A stretch of 45,512 bases of DNA from Ornithoclostridium sp949298505. Its GTDB lineage: Bacteria > Bacillota > Clostridia > Christensenellales > UBA3700. The DNA lies in NCBI GenBank assembly GCA_949298505.1, contig CASFWW010000041.1, forward strand, positions 1-45,512. The letters run 5' to 3'. Each line of letters starts with the position of its first letter. The stretch's first letter is position 1. Position numbers and translations under genes: made by a program. Below are positions 7,564 through 15,410 of this stretch, in pieces. A model generated the notes under the pieces. It was not told the origin of the DNA and ran no database searches. It was given only the letters and a program-made list of their open reading frames with translations.

Positions 7564-9225
7564 ATGTTGGAAAATCCCGTGCTTAAATTCGCGTTCAGAT
7601 GCGGAGACGACATTCTGACCGCAAGCGGTTCGCGCGACGAGGTGGAGTTCACTTGCGAGTGTTCTCAGAACGGGTACCGTCTGTGGGTGCTCGCACACAA
7701 GGATATCGTTCCGTTAATCTGCGAGCTGAGATATAAATACGATTATCCGGCGGGATCCACCGTCTACGCAGGCGGTTATCAGTCGTGGACTCACTCTAGG
7801 GAATACGGCGCGCACGAGATACAGAAAGGGCTGCGCCTTCCGGTGAGATACGGCATTGCGCGCAAATACGCCGCCGCTTTCGGAGACTACGACTTCGCGA
7901 CGTATAGCCTGAGAGAAGGGGACTGCCATTCGTTCTATTACACATACGTCAGAGACAAAGACGAGTTTTCTTTTGCGGGAAGCCTGGACGAAAGCCGCGG
8001 CTACACGGTGTTTTACCACAACCGCGACGGCGGTCAGATCAAAGTTGTAAAGGATCTTGAAGGACTTACCCTGCGCGCAGGGGAAAGATACAAGCTGTTC
8101 GACCTGTATTTCTGCAAAGGCGGAAGAAATCAGGTGTTCGACGCATATTTCGAAAAGCTCGGGACGGGAAAGCCGCGCGAAAAACGGCTGTGCGGTTATA
8201 CGAGCTGGTATAATCTGTTCGGGAAGATAGACGAACAGAGCGTAATGAGAGATCTTGACGGATTGAAAAACGCAGATATCGGAGCGCAGATCTTTCAGAT
8301 AGACGACGGATATCAGGCGGCTGTTGGAGACTGGCTTGAGGTCAAGGCGGAAAAGTTCCCTTCGGGTATGAAAAAGCTTTGCGACGAGATCCATGCCCGC
8401 GGATTCAAGGCGGGGATATGGCTTGCGCCGTATCTGTGCGCGAAAAACAGCAGAGTCGCCGCAGAGCATCCGGACTGGCAGGTAAGCAAAGACGGAAAAC
8501 CGGTGATCGGCAACGTCGGCTGGGGCGGCGCTTACGTGCTGGATCCGACAAACGAATGCGTCAGGGAGTACCTCTCCCGGGTGTTCGACGTCGTGCTGAA
8601 CGAGTGGGGTTACGACATGGTGAAGCTTGACTTCCTTTATGCCGCCGCCATGTTCCCGAAAGACGGAAAGACGAGAGGAGAACTGATGACCGGCGCAATG
8701 AATTTTTTGCGTGCCTGTGTAGGAGAAAAGTGGTTATTAGGATGCGGAGTCCCGCTTTTCCCCGCGTTCGGAACATGCGATTTCTGCCGCGTGGGAAGCG
8801 ACGTAGACCTGAGTTTCAGAGAGAGGATTTTCTCAAAACTCACCAATAACGAGATCGTCTCCACATACAACGCGATGACGTCGTCCGCTTTCAGACAGCA
8901 TCTTGACGGCAGGGCGTTTGTATGCGATCCCGACGTGTTTTTCCTGAGAGAGGGCAATCTGAAGTTTTCAAAGCAGCAGAAAAAACTGCTTGCGGAATTC
9001 AATTCGCTTGTCGGAGGAGTGCTTTTCGTGTCTGACAATGCGGCTGAGTACGGGGAAGAGGAGAAGGCGATCGTAAGAGAATGTTTCGGGCGGCAGGCAA
9101 CGGTGTCCGACGTCAGATACGTCGAAAAAAACGTTATCGGGATAATATACGAAGAAAAGGGGGAGAAAAAGTCGTTTCGTTTTAACGTCGTCAACGGCAA
9201 AGTGTACGCAGACGGAAAAATGTAA
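7564..9225 (+). CDS. GH36 alpha-galactosidase
   Basis: A 553-residue family 36 alpha-galactosidase, shorter than the roughly 700-residue tetrameric forms and closer to the compact Thermotoga type. Signatures: Y-T-S-W-Y-N-L-F-G-K, F-Q-I-D-D-G-Y-Q-A-A-V-G-D-W, G-I-W-L-A-P-Y and H-P-D-W-Q-V. The likely nucleophile is D356 in V-K-L-D-F-L-Y-A, and the likely acid/base is D413 in R-V-G-S-D, 57 residues later, as in the family. The ATG at 7564 follows GAGAAGAGG; the longer upstream frame overlaps the GH20 coding sequence and is rejected. No signal peptide, so probably cytoplasmic. Pairing with GH20 suggests removal of alpha-Gal and HexNAc ends from the same imported glycans; this is inference. Confidence 0.92.
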   Translation: MLENPVLKFAFRCGDDILTASGSRDEVEFTCECSQNGYRLWVLAHKDIVPLICELRYKYDYPAGSTVYAGGYQSWTHSREYGAHEIQKGLRLPVRYGIARKYAAAFGDYDFATYSLREGDCHSFYYTYVRDKDEFSFAGSLDESRGYTVFYHNRDGGQIKVVKDLEGLTLRAGERYKLFDLYFCKGGRNQVFDAYFEKLGTGKPREKRLCGYTSWYNLFGKIDEQSVMRDLDGLKNADIGAQIFQIDDGYQAAVGDWLEVKAEKFPSGMKKLCDEIHARGFKAGIWLAPYLCAKNSRVAAEHPDWQVSKDGKPVIGNVGWGGAYVLDPTNECVREYLSRVFDVVLNEWGYDMVKLDFLYAAAMFPKDGKTRGELMTGAMNFLRACVGEKWLLGCGVPLFPAFGTCDFCRVGSDVDLSFRERIFSKLTNNEIVSTYNAMTSSAFRQHLDGRAFVCDPDVFFLREGNLKFSKQQKKLLAEFNSLVGGVLFVSDNAAEYGEEEKAIVRECFGRQATVSDVRYVEKNVIGIIYEEKGEKKSFRFNVVNGKVYADGKM

Positions 9226-9278
9226 ACGCGTGACCCGCATGCATTTTTATGTAATTTTAAGATTAGACACGCTAATAT

Positions 9279-9308
9279 TTGCATAAATACGCGTGCGTAT
9301 GTTATTAT
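9279..9308 (+). promoter_or_regulatory. Promoter of the P-type ATPase operon, giving a near-leaderless transcript
   Basis: TTGCAT (9279-9284), 18-bp spacer, TATTAT (9303-9308). The ATG at 9318 is only 9 bases past the -10, and no Shine-Dalgarno sequence is present. Confidence 0.5.
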
Positions 9309-9317
9309 TATGTTACT

Positions 9318-11900
9318 ATGAAAGAGATAAGAGACCTCAAAAGACTTGAGCGTGCGCGCAAAAAGAAACAGCGTGACAGCCACAAACTCAAACATGCGGA
9401 CAAGTTCAATCCGTCTGTCGAGACAGGGCTGACTTCCGCTCAGGTGGCGCAACGCATGCAGGAAGGACTCGTCAACAAAAAGACGGACAATTCCGGCAAG
9501 TCTTACGTCAGGATAATATTTGAAAACATTTTCAATTTCTGCAATACGGTCACGATACTGCTCGTCGTATTGCTTCTCGCTATCGGAGCGTGGGACTACA
9601 CGCTGTCTTCCAGCATAATCCTGCTCAACATCGCGATAGGTATAATCCAGGAGATCAAAGCCAAATGGACGGTGCAGAAGCTGTCGCTGGTCGCTCAGTC
9701 CAAGTGCGACGTCATAAGAGACGGCAAACGCGTGAACGTCAACACGGCTGATCTTGTTTACGAAGACGTGTTTTTCATACATGCCGGCGCGCAGGTGCCG
9801 GTCGACGCCACCGTGCTCGGCGGCTATATCGAGGTCGACGAGTCCATCATCAGCGGAGAATCGCGTCCGGTGCGTAAAGAGACCGGTGCGAAAATACTTG
9901 CCGGGAGCAACGTCCATGAAGGCGAAGCTTGCTGCATAGCGAAGCGCGTGGGAAAGGACAGGTATATCGAAGGCGTATCCAAAGTGGCTAAGCGCGTAAG
10001 CAAACCCAAAAGCAGGATATTCTCCGTGCTCGATTCATTCATCAAAGGCATCACCGTGGTCCTGGTAATACTTGCCGGATTCCTGCTTGTCGCGGACAGA
10101 ATCACCGTGGGAGGGGAATGGAAACAGACGATAATCACGGTTTCAAGCAGCGTTCTGGGAATGATACCCATCGGCATGTTCCTTTTAACTTCCACCGCGC
10201 TTGCGGCAAGCGTGCTGAAACTTTCCAAAAAACACGCGTTGGCGCAGGATCTTTCGGGCATAGAAATGCTTGCGCTGACAGACACGCTCCTTCTTGACAA
10301 GACCGGTACGATCACGGACGGCAAACTCGAACTTGTGGAGACGGTGAAGGTGGGAGACGAAGAAAGTCCCGTTGACCTTCTGAACACGATCATGAGCGCC
10401 ACTCATGACAGCAAATCCACCGCGCTTGCGCTTCTGCAAGGCGTGGGCGAAGGCAACATCATGCCGGTTTCCGATGTGATGAGCTTCAACAGCGCGAGGA
10501 AATACAGCGCCGTGACCCTTGAAGGCGGGGCGACTTACGTTCTCGGCGCGCCCGATTTCGTCGGGGTGCTCGAAGGAAAGGTAAAGGAGTGTGTGTCGGA
10601 AAACTCCAAGAGAGGAAGGAGAAGCATACTTCTGTCGCGTTATGACGGCGCGATCGCGGATATCGACAAGACAAAGACGACGCCGTGCTTTGTCTTTGCG
10701 CTTGAGGACACTCTGAGACCCAACATACGCAAGACGCTTGACTGGTTCTACGAAAACGATGTGGATATAAAGATCATTTCGGGAGACGATCCTGAGACTG
10801 TCGCCAACATAGCCGGCAAAGCAGGACTCAGGCGGTGCGATCATGCGATCAATTGTGCCGAAGTCAGCGACGAAAGGCTCAGAGAGGTCGCGGCGGATAC
10901 TGCCGTATTCGGCAGAGTATCGCCTGAGCAGAAAGCCACGATAGTAAAACAGCTTCAGAGTGAAGGCAGGACCGTCGGTATGATCGGAGACGGCGTAAAC
11001 GACGTGCAGGCGCTCAAGGAGGCTGACTGTTCCATATCCTTCGCCAGCGCGAACGACGTGGCGAGGAATATTTCCAGAATAATCCTCATGGACAACGATT
11101 TTGCGTCGATGCCGGACATCGTGCGCGAAGGCAGGCAGGTCATCGGCAACATAGAAAAAGTGTCTGCGCTTTACGTTATGAAGAACATTTTCGTCATGTT
11201 CATGACTTTGCTTTATGCGATAATCACCATAGTCACCAAGGAGAACAGCTATCCGTTCGATACCAAGAAGATGCTGATGATCGAGTTCTTCGTGATCGGC
11301 GTACCCACGTTCCTGTTCGCGTTGCAACCGACAAAAGCGCGACCAAAAGGCAATTTCCTGAGAAACGTGCTCAAGTCGTCGCTGTCGGCGGCGGTGGGAT
11401 TGATCGCCGGAACGGGATTTATCATGATCATGAACGGCTTCATAGACTATTCCGCGATAGCCGCCACGCCCGAGGAGGTGGAAGCGATCAAAGCGATCAT
11501 GGCTACGTTCGCGCTTACGATGGCAGGGTTCGTCTGTCTGACGGTGATAAGTATGCCTCCCAACAAATTCAGGCTTATCGTGATCGGCGTGATGTTCGTC
11601 GTATCTCTGCTCGCCGTCTGGTTTGACAACAAGTTCATGAGCGGCACGTTTCTCGGAATGGACTTTGTACCGATGCAATACGCGTGGTGGATAATCGTAA
11701 GCTCCGTCATAGCTTTGCTCGCGATGCTGGGTACGCGCTGGGTTATCACATATTTCGACAACAAATACGGCGAAAAGATCGTCACCGGCATGGATGAAAA
11801 GATATGCGGTTTCAAACAGAAGAGATTGGAGAAATACAACAGAAGACACGAGGGAAGAGAGGAAAAGAGTGGAGAAGAAAAGAGTGGAGAAGAAAAGTAA
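9318..11900 (+). CDS. P-type cation-transporting ATPase (CtpE/Exp7-like)
   Basis: An 860-residue P-type ATPase. It has the actuator S-G-E-S-R-P-V segment (TGES variant), the phosphorylated D327 in D-K-T-G-T-I-T, and the hinge G-D-G-V-N-D-V-Q-A-L-K. Two N-terminal, two central and about six C-terminal membrane segments are visible. Overall layout and the late helices resemble CtpE of mycobacteria and Exp7-like proteins, some of which move Ca2+. In the M4 region, where that group usually has P-E-G, this protein reads G-M-I-P-I-G-M-F-L-L-T-S, replacing the glutamate with Ile. The C-terminus ends in E-E-K-S-G repeats that overlap the start of radC. No metal-sensor gene adjoins, so the ion is not assignable. 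Confidence 0.85.
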   Translation: MKEIRDLKRLERARKKKQRDSHKLKHADKFNPSVETGLTSAQVAQRMQEGLVNKKTDNSGKSYVRIIFENIFNFCNTVTILLVVLLLAIGAWDYTLSSSIILLNIAIGIIQEIKAKWTVQKLSLVAQSKCDVIRDGKRVNVNTADLVYEDVFFIHAGAQVPVDATVLGGYIEVDESIISGESRPVRKETGAKILAGSNVHEGEACCIAKRVGKDRYIEGVSKVAKRVSKPKSRIFSVLDSFIKGITVVLVILAGFLLVADRITVGGEWKQTIITVSSSVLGMIPIGMFLLTSTALAASVLKLSKKHALAQDLSGIEMLALTDTLLLDKTGTITDGKLELVETVKVGDEESPVDLLNTIMSATHDSKSTALALLQGVGEGNIMPVSDVMSFNSARKYSAVTLEGGATYVLGAPDFVGVLEGKVKECVSENSKRGRRSILLSRYDGAIADIDKTKTTPCFVFALEDTLRPNIRKTLDWFYENDVDIKIISGDDPETVANIAGKAGLRRCDHAINCAEVSDERLREVAADTAVFGRVSPEQKATIVKQLQSEGRTVGMIGDGVNDVQALKEADCSISFASANDVARNISRIILMDNDFASMPDIVREGRQVIGNIEKVSALYVMKNIFVMFMTLLYAIITIVTKENSYPFDTKKMLMIEFFVIGVPTFLFALQPTKARPKGNFLRNVLKSSLSAAVGLIAGTGFIMIMNGFIDYSAIAATPEEVEAIKAIMATFALTMAGFVCLTVISMPPNKFRLIVIGVMFVVSLLAVWFDNKFMSGTFLGMDFVPMQYAWWIIVSSVIALLAMLGTRWVITYFDNKYGEKIVTGMDEKICGFKQKRLEKYNRRHEGREEKSGEEKSGEEK
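11860..11900 (+). repeat. In-phase 15-bp tandem repeat at the ATPase/radC overlap
   Basis: The unit AGTGGAGAAGAAAAG occurs twice in tandem (about 11868-11897). It encodes S-G-E-E-K at the ATPase C-terminus and V-E-K-K-R/S at the RadC N-terminus, and each copy offers a GTG start (11869, 11884) with a purine-rich tract before it. Confidence 0.8.
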
Positions 11901-12633
11901 TCCGCACGAAAACCACAGAGAGAGGATGCGCACAAGAGTGAGAGAAAATTCTCTGGATTCTCTCAATGAGCACGAAGTTCTCGAATACCTGCTTTATCCG
12001 TTCGTTCCGCGCAGAGACACCAACGGGATCGCGCACGAGCTGATCTCCAGGTTCGGGTCGCTTTCCGCGGTCCTCGACAGTGACGCAAAGGCGCTTTCCG
12101 CAGTGAAAGGAATGACGGCAAACGCCGCGCTTTATCTCAGTAGTCTTTCTTCTCTGGCGCGCCGTTATCAGTCCGGCAAGATGGGCGAAAAGCCCAAGAT
12201 GGAGACGCGTGGGCAGATCATGGAATATCTCAGAAGCTTTATGAGCACTCTCGAGGACGAGCGCATATACGCAATATGTGTGGACGGCGCGGGCAGGCTC
12301 AAGGAAAGGTGCGAGCTGGGCAGAGGCAGCAGCGACGATTGCCGCCTCAGAGTCAAAGAACTCGTGATGCTTTGTCAGAATTCGCAGACGAAGTACGTAT
12401 ATCTTGCGCACAATCATCCGTCGGGTATCGCGGCGCCGTCGAGAGAAGACGTCGAGTTCACAAAGTGGGCGGTCACGGCGCTTGAGATTCTTGACGTTCT
12501 GCTGATAGATCATATAATAATCGCAAAGGACAAATCTTACAGTTTTTTACAGGACGGCAGACTTGAGGAGTTCAGGAAGTCGTGTCTCAGGTTTCTCGAC
12601 GAGGGCAGGATCTCAGACAGGAGAACGGAATGA
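11869..12633 (+). CDS. radC: RadC-family JAB-domain protein
   Basis: About 254 residues. The N-terminal helical region carries helix-hairpin-helix features (L-N-E-H-E-V-L-E-Y-L-L-Y, then F-G-S-L-S-A-V-L, A-V-K-G-M-T). The C-terminal JAB/MPN domain has the metal motif H-N-H-P-S-G-x4-S-x-x-D (A-H-N-H-P-S-G-I-A-A-P-S-R-E-D). RadC proteins were named for DNA repair, but their true function is unsettled. The GTG at 11869 is preferred because GAGAGGAA lies just before it; the frame is open upstream to 11794 inside the ATPase gene. The stop TGA overlaps the ATG of the next gene, so translation is coupled. Confidence 0.88.
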   Translation: MEKKRVEKKSNPHENHRERMRTRVRENSLDSLNEHEVLEYLLYPFVPRRDTNGIAHELISRFGSLSAVLDSDAKALSAVKGMTANAALYLSSLSSLARRYQSGKMGEKPKMETRGQIMEYLRSFMSTLEDERIYAICVDGAGRLKERCELGRGSSDDCRLRVKELVMLCQNSQTKYVYLAHNHPSGIAAPSREDVEFTKWAVTALEILDVLLIDHIIIAKDKSYSFLQDGRLEEFRKSCLRFLDEGRISDRRTE

Positions 12634-13301
12634 AACGTCCCGTCGTCGGCGTTTGCCGGATCACGGTGAGCGGCAGAGAATTTACCGTATTCAAAAAAAG
12701 AGTGAAGAATCTGACTCTCAGACTGAAGCGTACGGGGTGCGAGGTGACGTCTCCTGTCCACGCAAGCGAAGAGAGGGTGAGGTCTTTTATAGAAAAACAC
12801 GCTTCGTGGATTGAAAAACACGCGGAAAGAGCAGAAGACAACGCGGGAAAGGTTTGGCTTTTCGGCGTGCCTTACGAAAGGAGGGAAGAGGAGAGCGCAA
12901 AGCCGTACGTCGTCTTTTCGGGAGGGGTTTGCCGCATCGGGGGCAAGGACGCAAAGGAGAGAGAAAAAGCGCTTCTCGATCATTACAAGCAGGCTTTGAG
13001 CCCTGTTCTTACCGCCTTTTTCGAAAAATGGGAAAAAATCACTTCACTTTCCGTAAGATCGGTCAGCATAACTTCCGCAACGACGTATTACGGGAGATGC
13101 GACGTGAAAAAGCGCACCGTCAGAATAAGCTGCCGCTTAGCGGCTAAACCGCACGGAGTGATAGATTACGTTGTCCTGCACGAGCTGTGTCACCTGAAGG
13201 TCTGCGGGCATCAGTCGGATTTTTATGCGCTCGTTGAGAAATATATGCCCGATTACAGAGAAAGAGTAAAGCTGATGAAGCGTTCCGGCGGAGCGGCGTG
13301 A
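12630..13301 (+). CDS. YgjP-like (DUF45) metal-dependent hydrolase
   Basis: A 223-residue protein of the YgjP/WLM-type zinc metallopeptidase family. It carries the H-E-L-C-H zinc motif in V-L-H-E-L-C-H-L-K and the further histidine in G-H-Q-S-D-F-Y, with the conserved end M-P-D-Y-R-E-R-V-K-L-M-K. The centre has T-T-Y-Y-G-R-C, matching the family's W-G-S-C region except that Tyr and Arg replace the usual Trp and Ser. The ATG at 12630 overlaps the radC stop and follows AGGAGAAC. Members are cytoplasmic with poorly defined substrates. Last gene of the ATPase-radC operon, followed by the terminator at 13344. Confidence 0.87.
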   Translation: MKRPVVGVCRITVSGREFTVFKKRVKNLTLRLKRTGCEVTSPVHASEERVRSFIEKHASWIEKHAERAEDNAGKVWLFGVPYERREEESAKPYVVFSGGVCRIGGKDAKEREKALLDHYKQALSPVLTAFFEKWEKITSLSVRSVSITSATTYYGRCDVKKRTVRISCRLAAKPHGVIDYVVLHELCHLKVCGHQSDFYALVEKYMPDYRERVKLMKRSGGAA

Positions 13302-13343
13302 GTCAGCATAAAAGAGGAAAACAAGTACAAAACGGCAATGAAT

Positions 13344-13369
13344 ACCGCCACTTCACGTGGCGGTGTTTT
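13344..13369 (+). terminator. Terminator after the YgjP-like gene
   Basis: ACCGCCAC (13344-13351), loop TTCAC, GTGGCGGT (13357-13364), then GTTTTA. Confidence 0.85.
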
Positions 13370-13398
13370 AATGCGTTTTTCACGGGTAATATTGCGTT

Positions 13399-13490
13399 TT
13401 ATCCACACATATAAATGATATTGCAAGCGTCGTTTTTTCAGCCGGGTTATCCACAAAAACATTCGTTCTTGTGGATAAGTCTGTGGATAA
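13399..13490. promoter_or_regulatory. Cluster of four perfect DnaA boxes
   Basis: TTATCCACA occurs at 13399-13407 and 13447-13455 on the plus strand and at 13470-13478 and 13482-13490 on the minus strand, all identical to the strong DnaA-box consensus. The second and fourth, with one flanking base each, form a perfect 10-bp inverted repeat. The last two are separated by only 3 bp. The DNA around them contains T- and A-rich tracts. No dnaA, dnaN or switch of gene direction is nearby, so a DnaA-titrating or regulatory cluster upstream of the amidase gene is more likely than oriC. Confidence 0.75.
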
Positions 13491-13560
13491 CTTCGCCTTA
13501 AAGCGGCTTTTTGCCAAAAAAAGCGTGTTTGCGACATTTTTTGCAGGGCGGATTTTTTAT

Positions 13561-14244
13561 ATGGTTTTTATAGGGAAAAGGAGCGTCGTCTGCGTCGTCG
13601 CCGCGGCACTTGTATTCGCGTTTGCCGGGCTGGGAGCTTTCGCCGTGGTGAACACCGTCGCAGACTCCCGTACAGTGCTTGGCGCGATCGTCGTGATAGA
13701 CGCCGGGCACGGCGGTTTCGACGGCGGCGTAGTGGGTGTGAGCGGCACGAAGGAAAGCGATCTCAACCTCAGACTCGCGCTCACTCTCGGCGGTATACTT
13801 GAGGAAGACGGAGTCGGAGTGGTTTATACCCGCACTGCCGACGAGGCTTTGGGAAGCACCAAAAGACAAGACATGTCAGCCCGTGCGGAAATAATAAAAA
13901 ACAGCAGACCCGACTGCGTGATCAGTCTCCATCTGAACAGCTATCCCGACAAGACGCGCAGGGGAGTGCAGGTGTTTTACGACGACACGGGCAAGGGCGT
14001 GAGTTTCGCCTCGTTCATGCAGGAGAGGCTTAATGCGACGATCAACGAAGAATACAGCAAGCGGTCTGATCTTGCGCCGCAGGCAGGGGATTACTTCGTC
14101 ACGAAATGCGCGGATTGCCCATCCCTTATCATAGAATGCGGATTCATTTCAAATCCCGAAGACGAAGCGTTGCTGAAAACGGAGGCTTTCAGGCGCCGGT
14201 TGTGCCGTGAAATCGCAGACGCGGTGATCTTTGCCGTAAGCTGA
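13561..14244 (+). CDS. N-acetylmuramoyl-L-alanine amidase (CwlD-like)
   Basis: A 227-residue Amidase_3 enzyme that cleaves the bond between muramic acid and the stem peptide. A single N-terminal hydrophobic segment (residues 10-33) acts as signal or anchor, so the enzyme works outside the membrane. Zinc ligands and catalysis: the His in V-I-D-A-G-H-G-G, Glu in T-K-E-S-D-L-N, His in S-L-H-L-N-S, and Glu in L-I-I-E-C-G-F-I-S-N-P-E-D. Size and layout are close to CwlD, which acts in spore cortex synthesis, but no other sporulation gene is near. The ATG at 13561 has only a weak upstream SD (AGGGCGGA about 10 bases away), and the upstream open frame runs through the DnaA boxes. Start confidence is moderate. 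Confidence 0.85.
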   Translation: MVFIGKRSVVCVVAAALVFAFAGLGAFAVVNTVADSRTVLGAIVVIDAGHGGFDGGVVGVSGTKESDLNLRLALTLGGILEEDGVGVVYTRTADEALGSTKRQDMSARAEIIKNSRPDCVISLHLNSYPDKTRRGVQVFYDDTGKGVSFASFMQERLNATINEEYSKRSDLAPQAGDYFVTKCADCPSLIIECGFISNPEDEALLKTEAFRRRLCREIADAVIFAVS

Positions 14245-14298
14245 GCCGGAATCTGCAGAGAAGGAGGAGAGTCCGCGCCGTCGTCGACGGCGGTAACG

Positions 14299-14323
14299 AA
14301 AAACCCTCCGCCGCGGCGGAGGG
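14299..14323 (-). terminator. Terminator of the NlpC/P60 lipoprotein gene
   Basis: CCCTCCGCCG/CGGCGGAGGG is a perfect 20-bp palindrome (14304-14323), followed on the minus strand by TTTTT. It may also stop amidase transcripts, although no T-run follows on the plus strand. Confidence 0.85.
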
Positions 14324-14338
14324 CGTCGTAAAAAAGCG

Positions 14339-15169
14339 TCAGGCGAGCACTCTGCGCGCTTCTATGAAATACGACCAGCGTTTTGATGAAATCTGCTCTA
14401 TGACGGCATGGTCGCTTGCTGTGTGCAGAATATAGTTGTCTCCGAGATATATCGCGACGTGTCCCACTCTTTCAACCCCGGAGAGATTGTATCTGGACGA
14501 GTTGGTGAAGAACATCAGGTCGCCTCTCCTGAGGTTTTCGCGGGTAACGCGTGTGCCCTGAAGGACCTGAGTCCTTGTGGTCACGTCGAGCAGAACTCCC
14601 GCTCCCTTGTAATATGCGTATTGCGTGAGCGCGGAGCAGTCGAACTGACCCGCCACGAAGTTTTTGTTGAGCACTCCGTTTCCCCAGTGATAGCGCTGGC
14701 TTCCCCACACGTAAGGGTAGCCCAGCAGGGATTTGCCCACGGCGATGACGCTTTCCACCTTTTCGCTTGCCTTGTCCATGCGGTATATCGTCGTGTACGA
14801 ACTGTTGGCGGAAACGTACGCCACCCTTTCTTTGTACACGGTCTTGTACCAGCCGTCTTCAAGCGCGACGAAAGAGACCATGTCGCCTTTGTCGAGAGTT
14901 CCCAGCGCCGCATAAGACGTGCCTTTACCGCTTCTGACGGTGAGACCGTTGGTCAGCGAAAGGACGAGTACGTCCTGTTCTGAAGAGGCAGGGGGCTGAC
15001 TGCCGCCGTTCTGGTTCTGACCGATATAGTTTGCGTAGATCAATGCGTCGATTTTGTCCGCTATGGAAAATGCCGGAGAATCGTTTCCGCCCGACTGCCC
15101 GCAGGATACGAGCGCGAACAGAGAAACGCACAGCAAAGCCACGGCGGCTATAACAGTTACAGTCTTCAT
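14339..15169 (-). CDS. Secreted NlpC/P60 endopeptidase lipoprotein with SH3 domain
   Basis: A 276-residue cell-wall hydrolase. The signal peptide ends in the lipobox L-V-S-C with lipidated C23. A linker rich in Gln, Asn, Gly and Ser leads to a bacterial SH3 domain at about 65-125 (L-T-V-R-S-G-x-G-T-S-Y, then D-G-W-Y-K-T). The NlpC/P60 domain has catalytic C178 in Q-F-D-C-S-A-L-T-Q-Y, then H in V-G-H-V-A-I-Y-L-G and a second His in Y-I-L-H-T-A-S. Such enzymes cut gamma-D-Glu to diamino-acid bonds in stem peptides. RBS GGAGAC; promoter at 15213-15242. It is convergent with the amidase, another wall hydrolase. Confidence 0.9.
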   Translation of the reverse strand: MKTVTVIAAVALLCVSLFALVSCGQSGGNDSPAFSIADKIDALIYANYIGQNQNGGSQPPASSEQDVLVLSLTNGLTVRSGKGTSYAALGTLDKGDMVSFVALEDGWYKTVYKERVAYVSANSSYTTIYRMDKASEKVESVIAVGKSLLGYPYVWGSQRYHWGNGVLNKNFVAGQFDCSALTQYAYYKGAGVLLDVTTRTQVLQGTRVTRENLRRGDLMFFTNSSRYNLSGVERVGHVAIYLGDNYILHTASDHAVIEQISSKRWSYFIEARRVLA

Positions 15170-15212
15170 TTTCTGTCTCCTTTGTAGTATTACGGATCAT
15201 GTCCGCAAGCAC

Positions 15213-15242
15213 ATTGTAACGGTTATTATACCTGAAGGTCAA
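15213..15242 (-). promoter_or_regulatory. Promoter of the NlpC/P60 gene
   Basis: On the minus strand TTGACC (15237-15242), 18-bp spacer, TACAAT (15213-15218). A TATAAT lies inside the spacer but has no matching -35. Confidence 0.5.
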
Positions 15243-15341
15243 CACACAAAATTTTCCAACAGGTCTGATAATTTCCGCGCCCGTGTCAATAACGCAACAT
15301 TTCGTATGAAAAGCCGGTAGCCGGGCAAAGGAGTTTCTCTC

Positions 15342-15370
15342 TTGTAATCACACGCAAGGTATGGTATAAT
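15342..15370 (+). promoter_or_regulatory. Promoter of the GH27 gene
   Basis: TTGTAA (15342-15347), 17-bp spacer, TATAAT (15365-15370), then a roughly 33-base leader with GGAGG at 15401. Confidence 0.8.
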
Positions 15371-15410
15371 AAACGCAGTTGAGATGCTATGGCGTCTCAT
15401 GGAGGTAATT

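Noticed and set aside
8637..9917. 426-codon minus-strand frame
   Set aside because: Antisense to the GH36 and ATPase genes, which have clear family motifs; no start signals.
10185..11966. 593-codon open frame on the minus strand
   Set aside because: It lies opposite the P-type ATPase gene, has no RBS and a composition rich in His, Arg and Tyr typical of antisense frames.
13399..13490. Calling the DnaA-box cluster the chromosomal origin
   Set aside because: No dnaA, dnaN, recF or gyrase genes nearby and gene direction does not switch here. Skew cannot be computed by eye, so only a DnaA-binding cluster is claimed.
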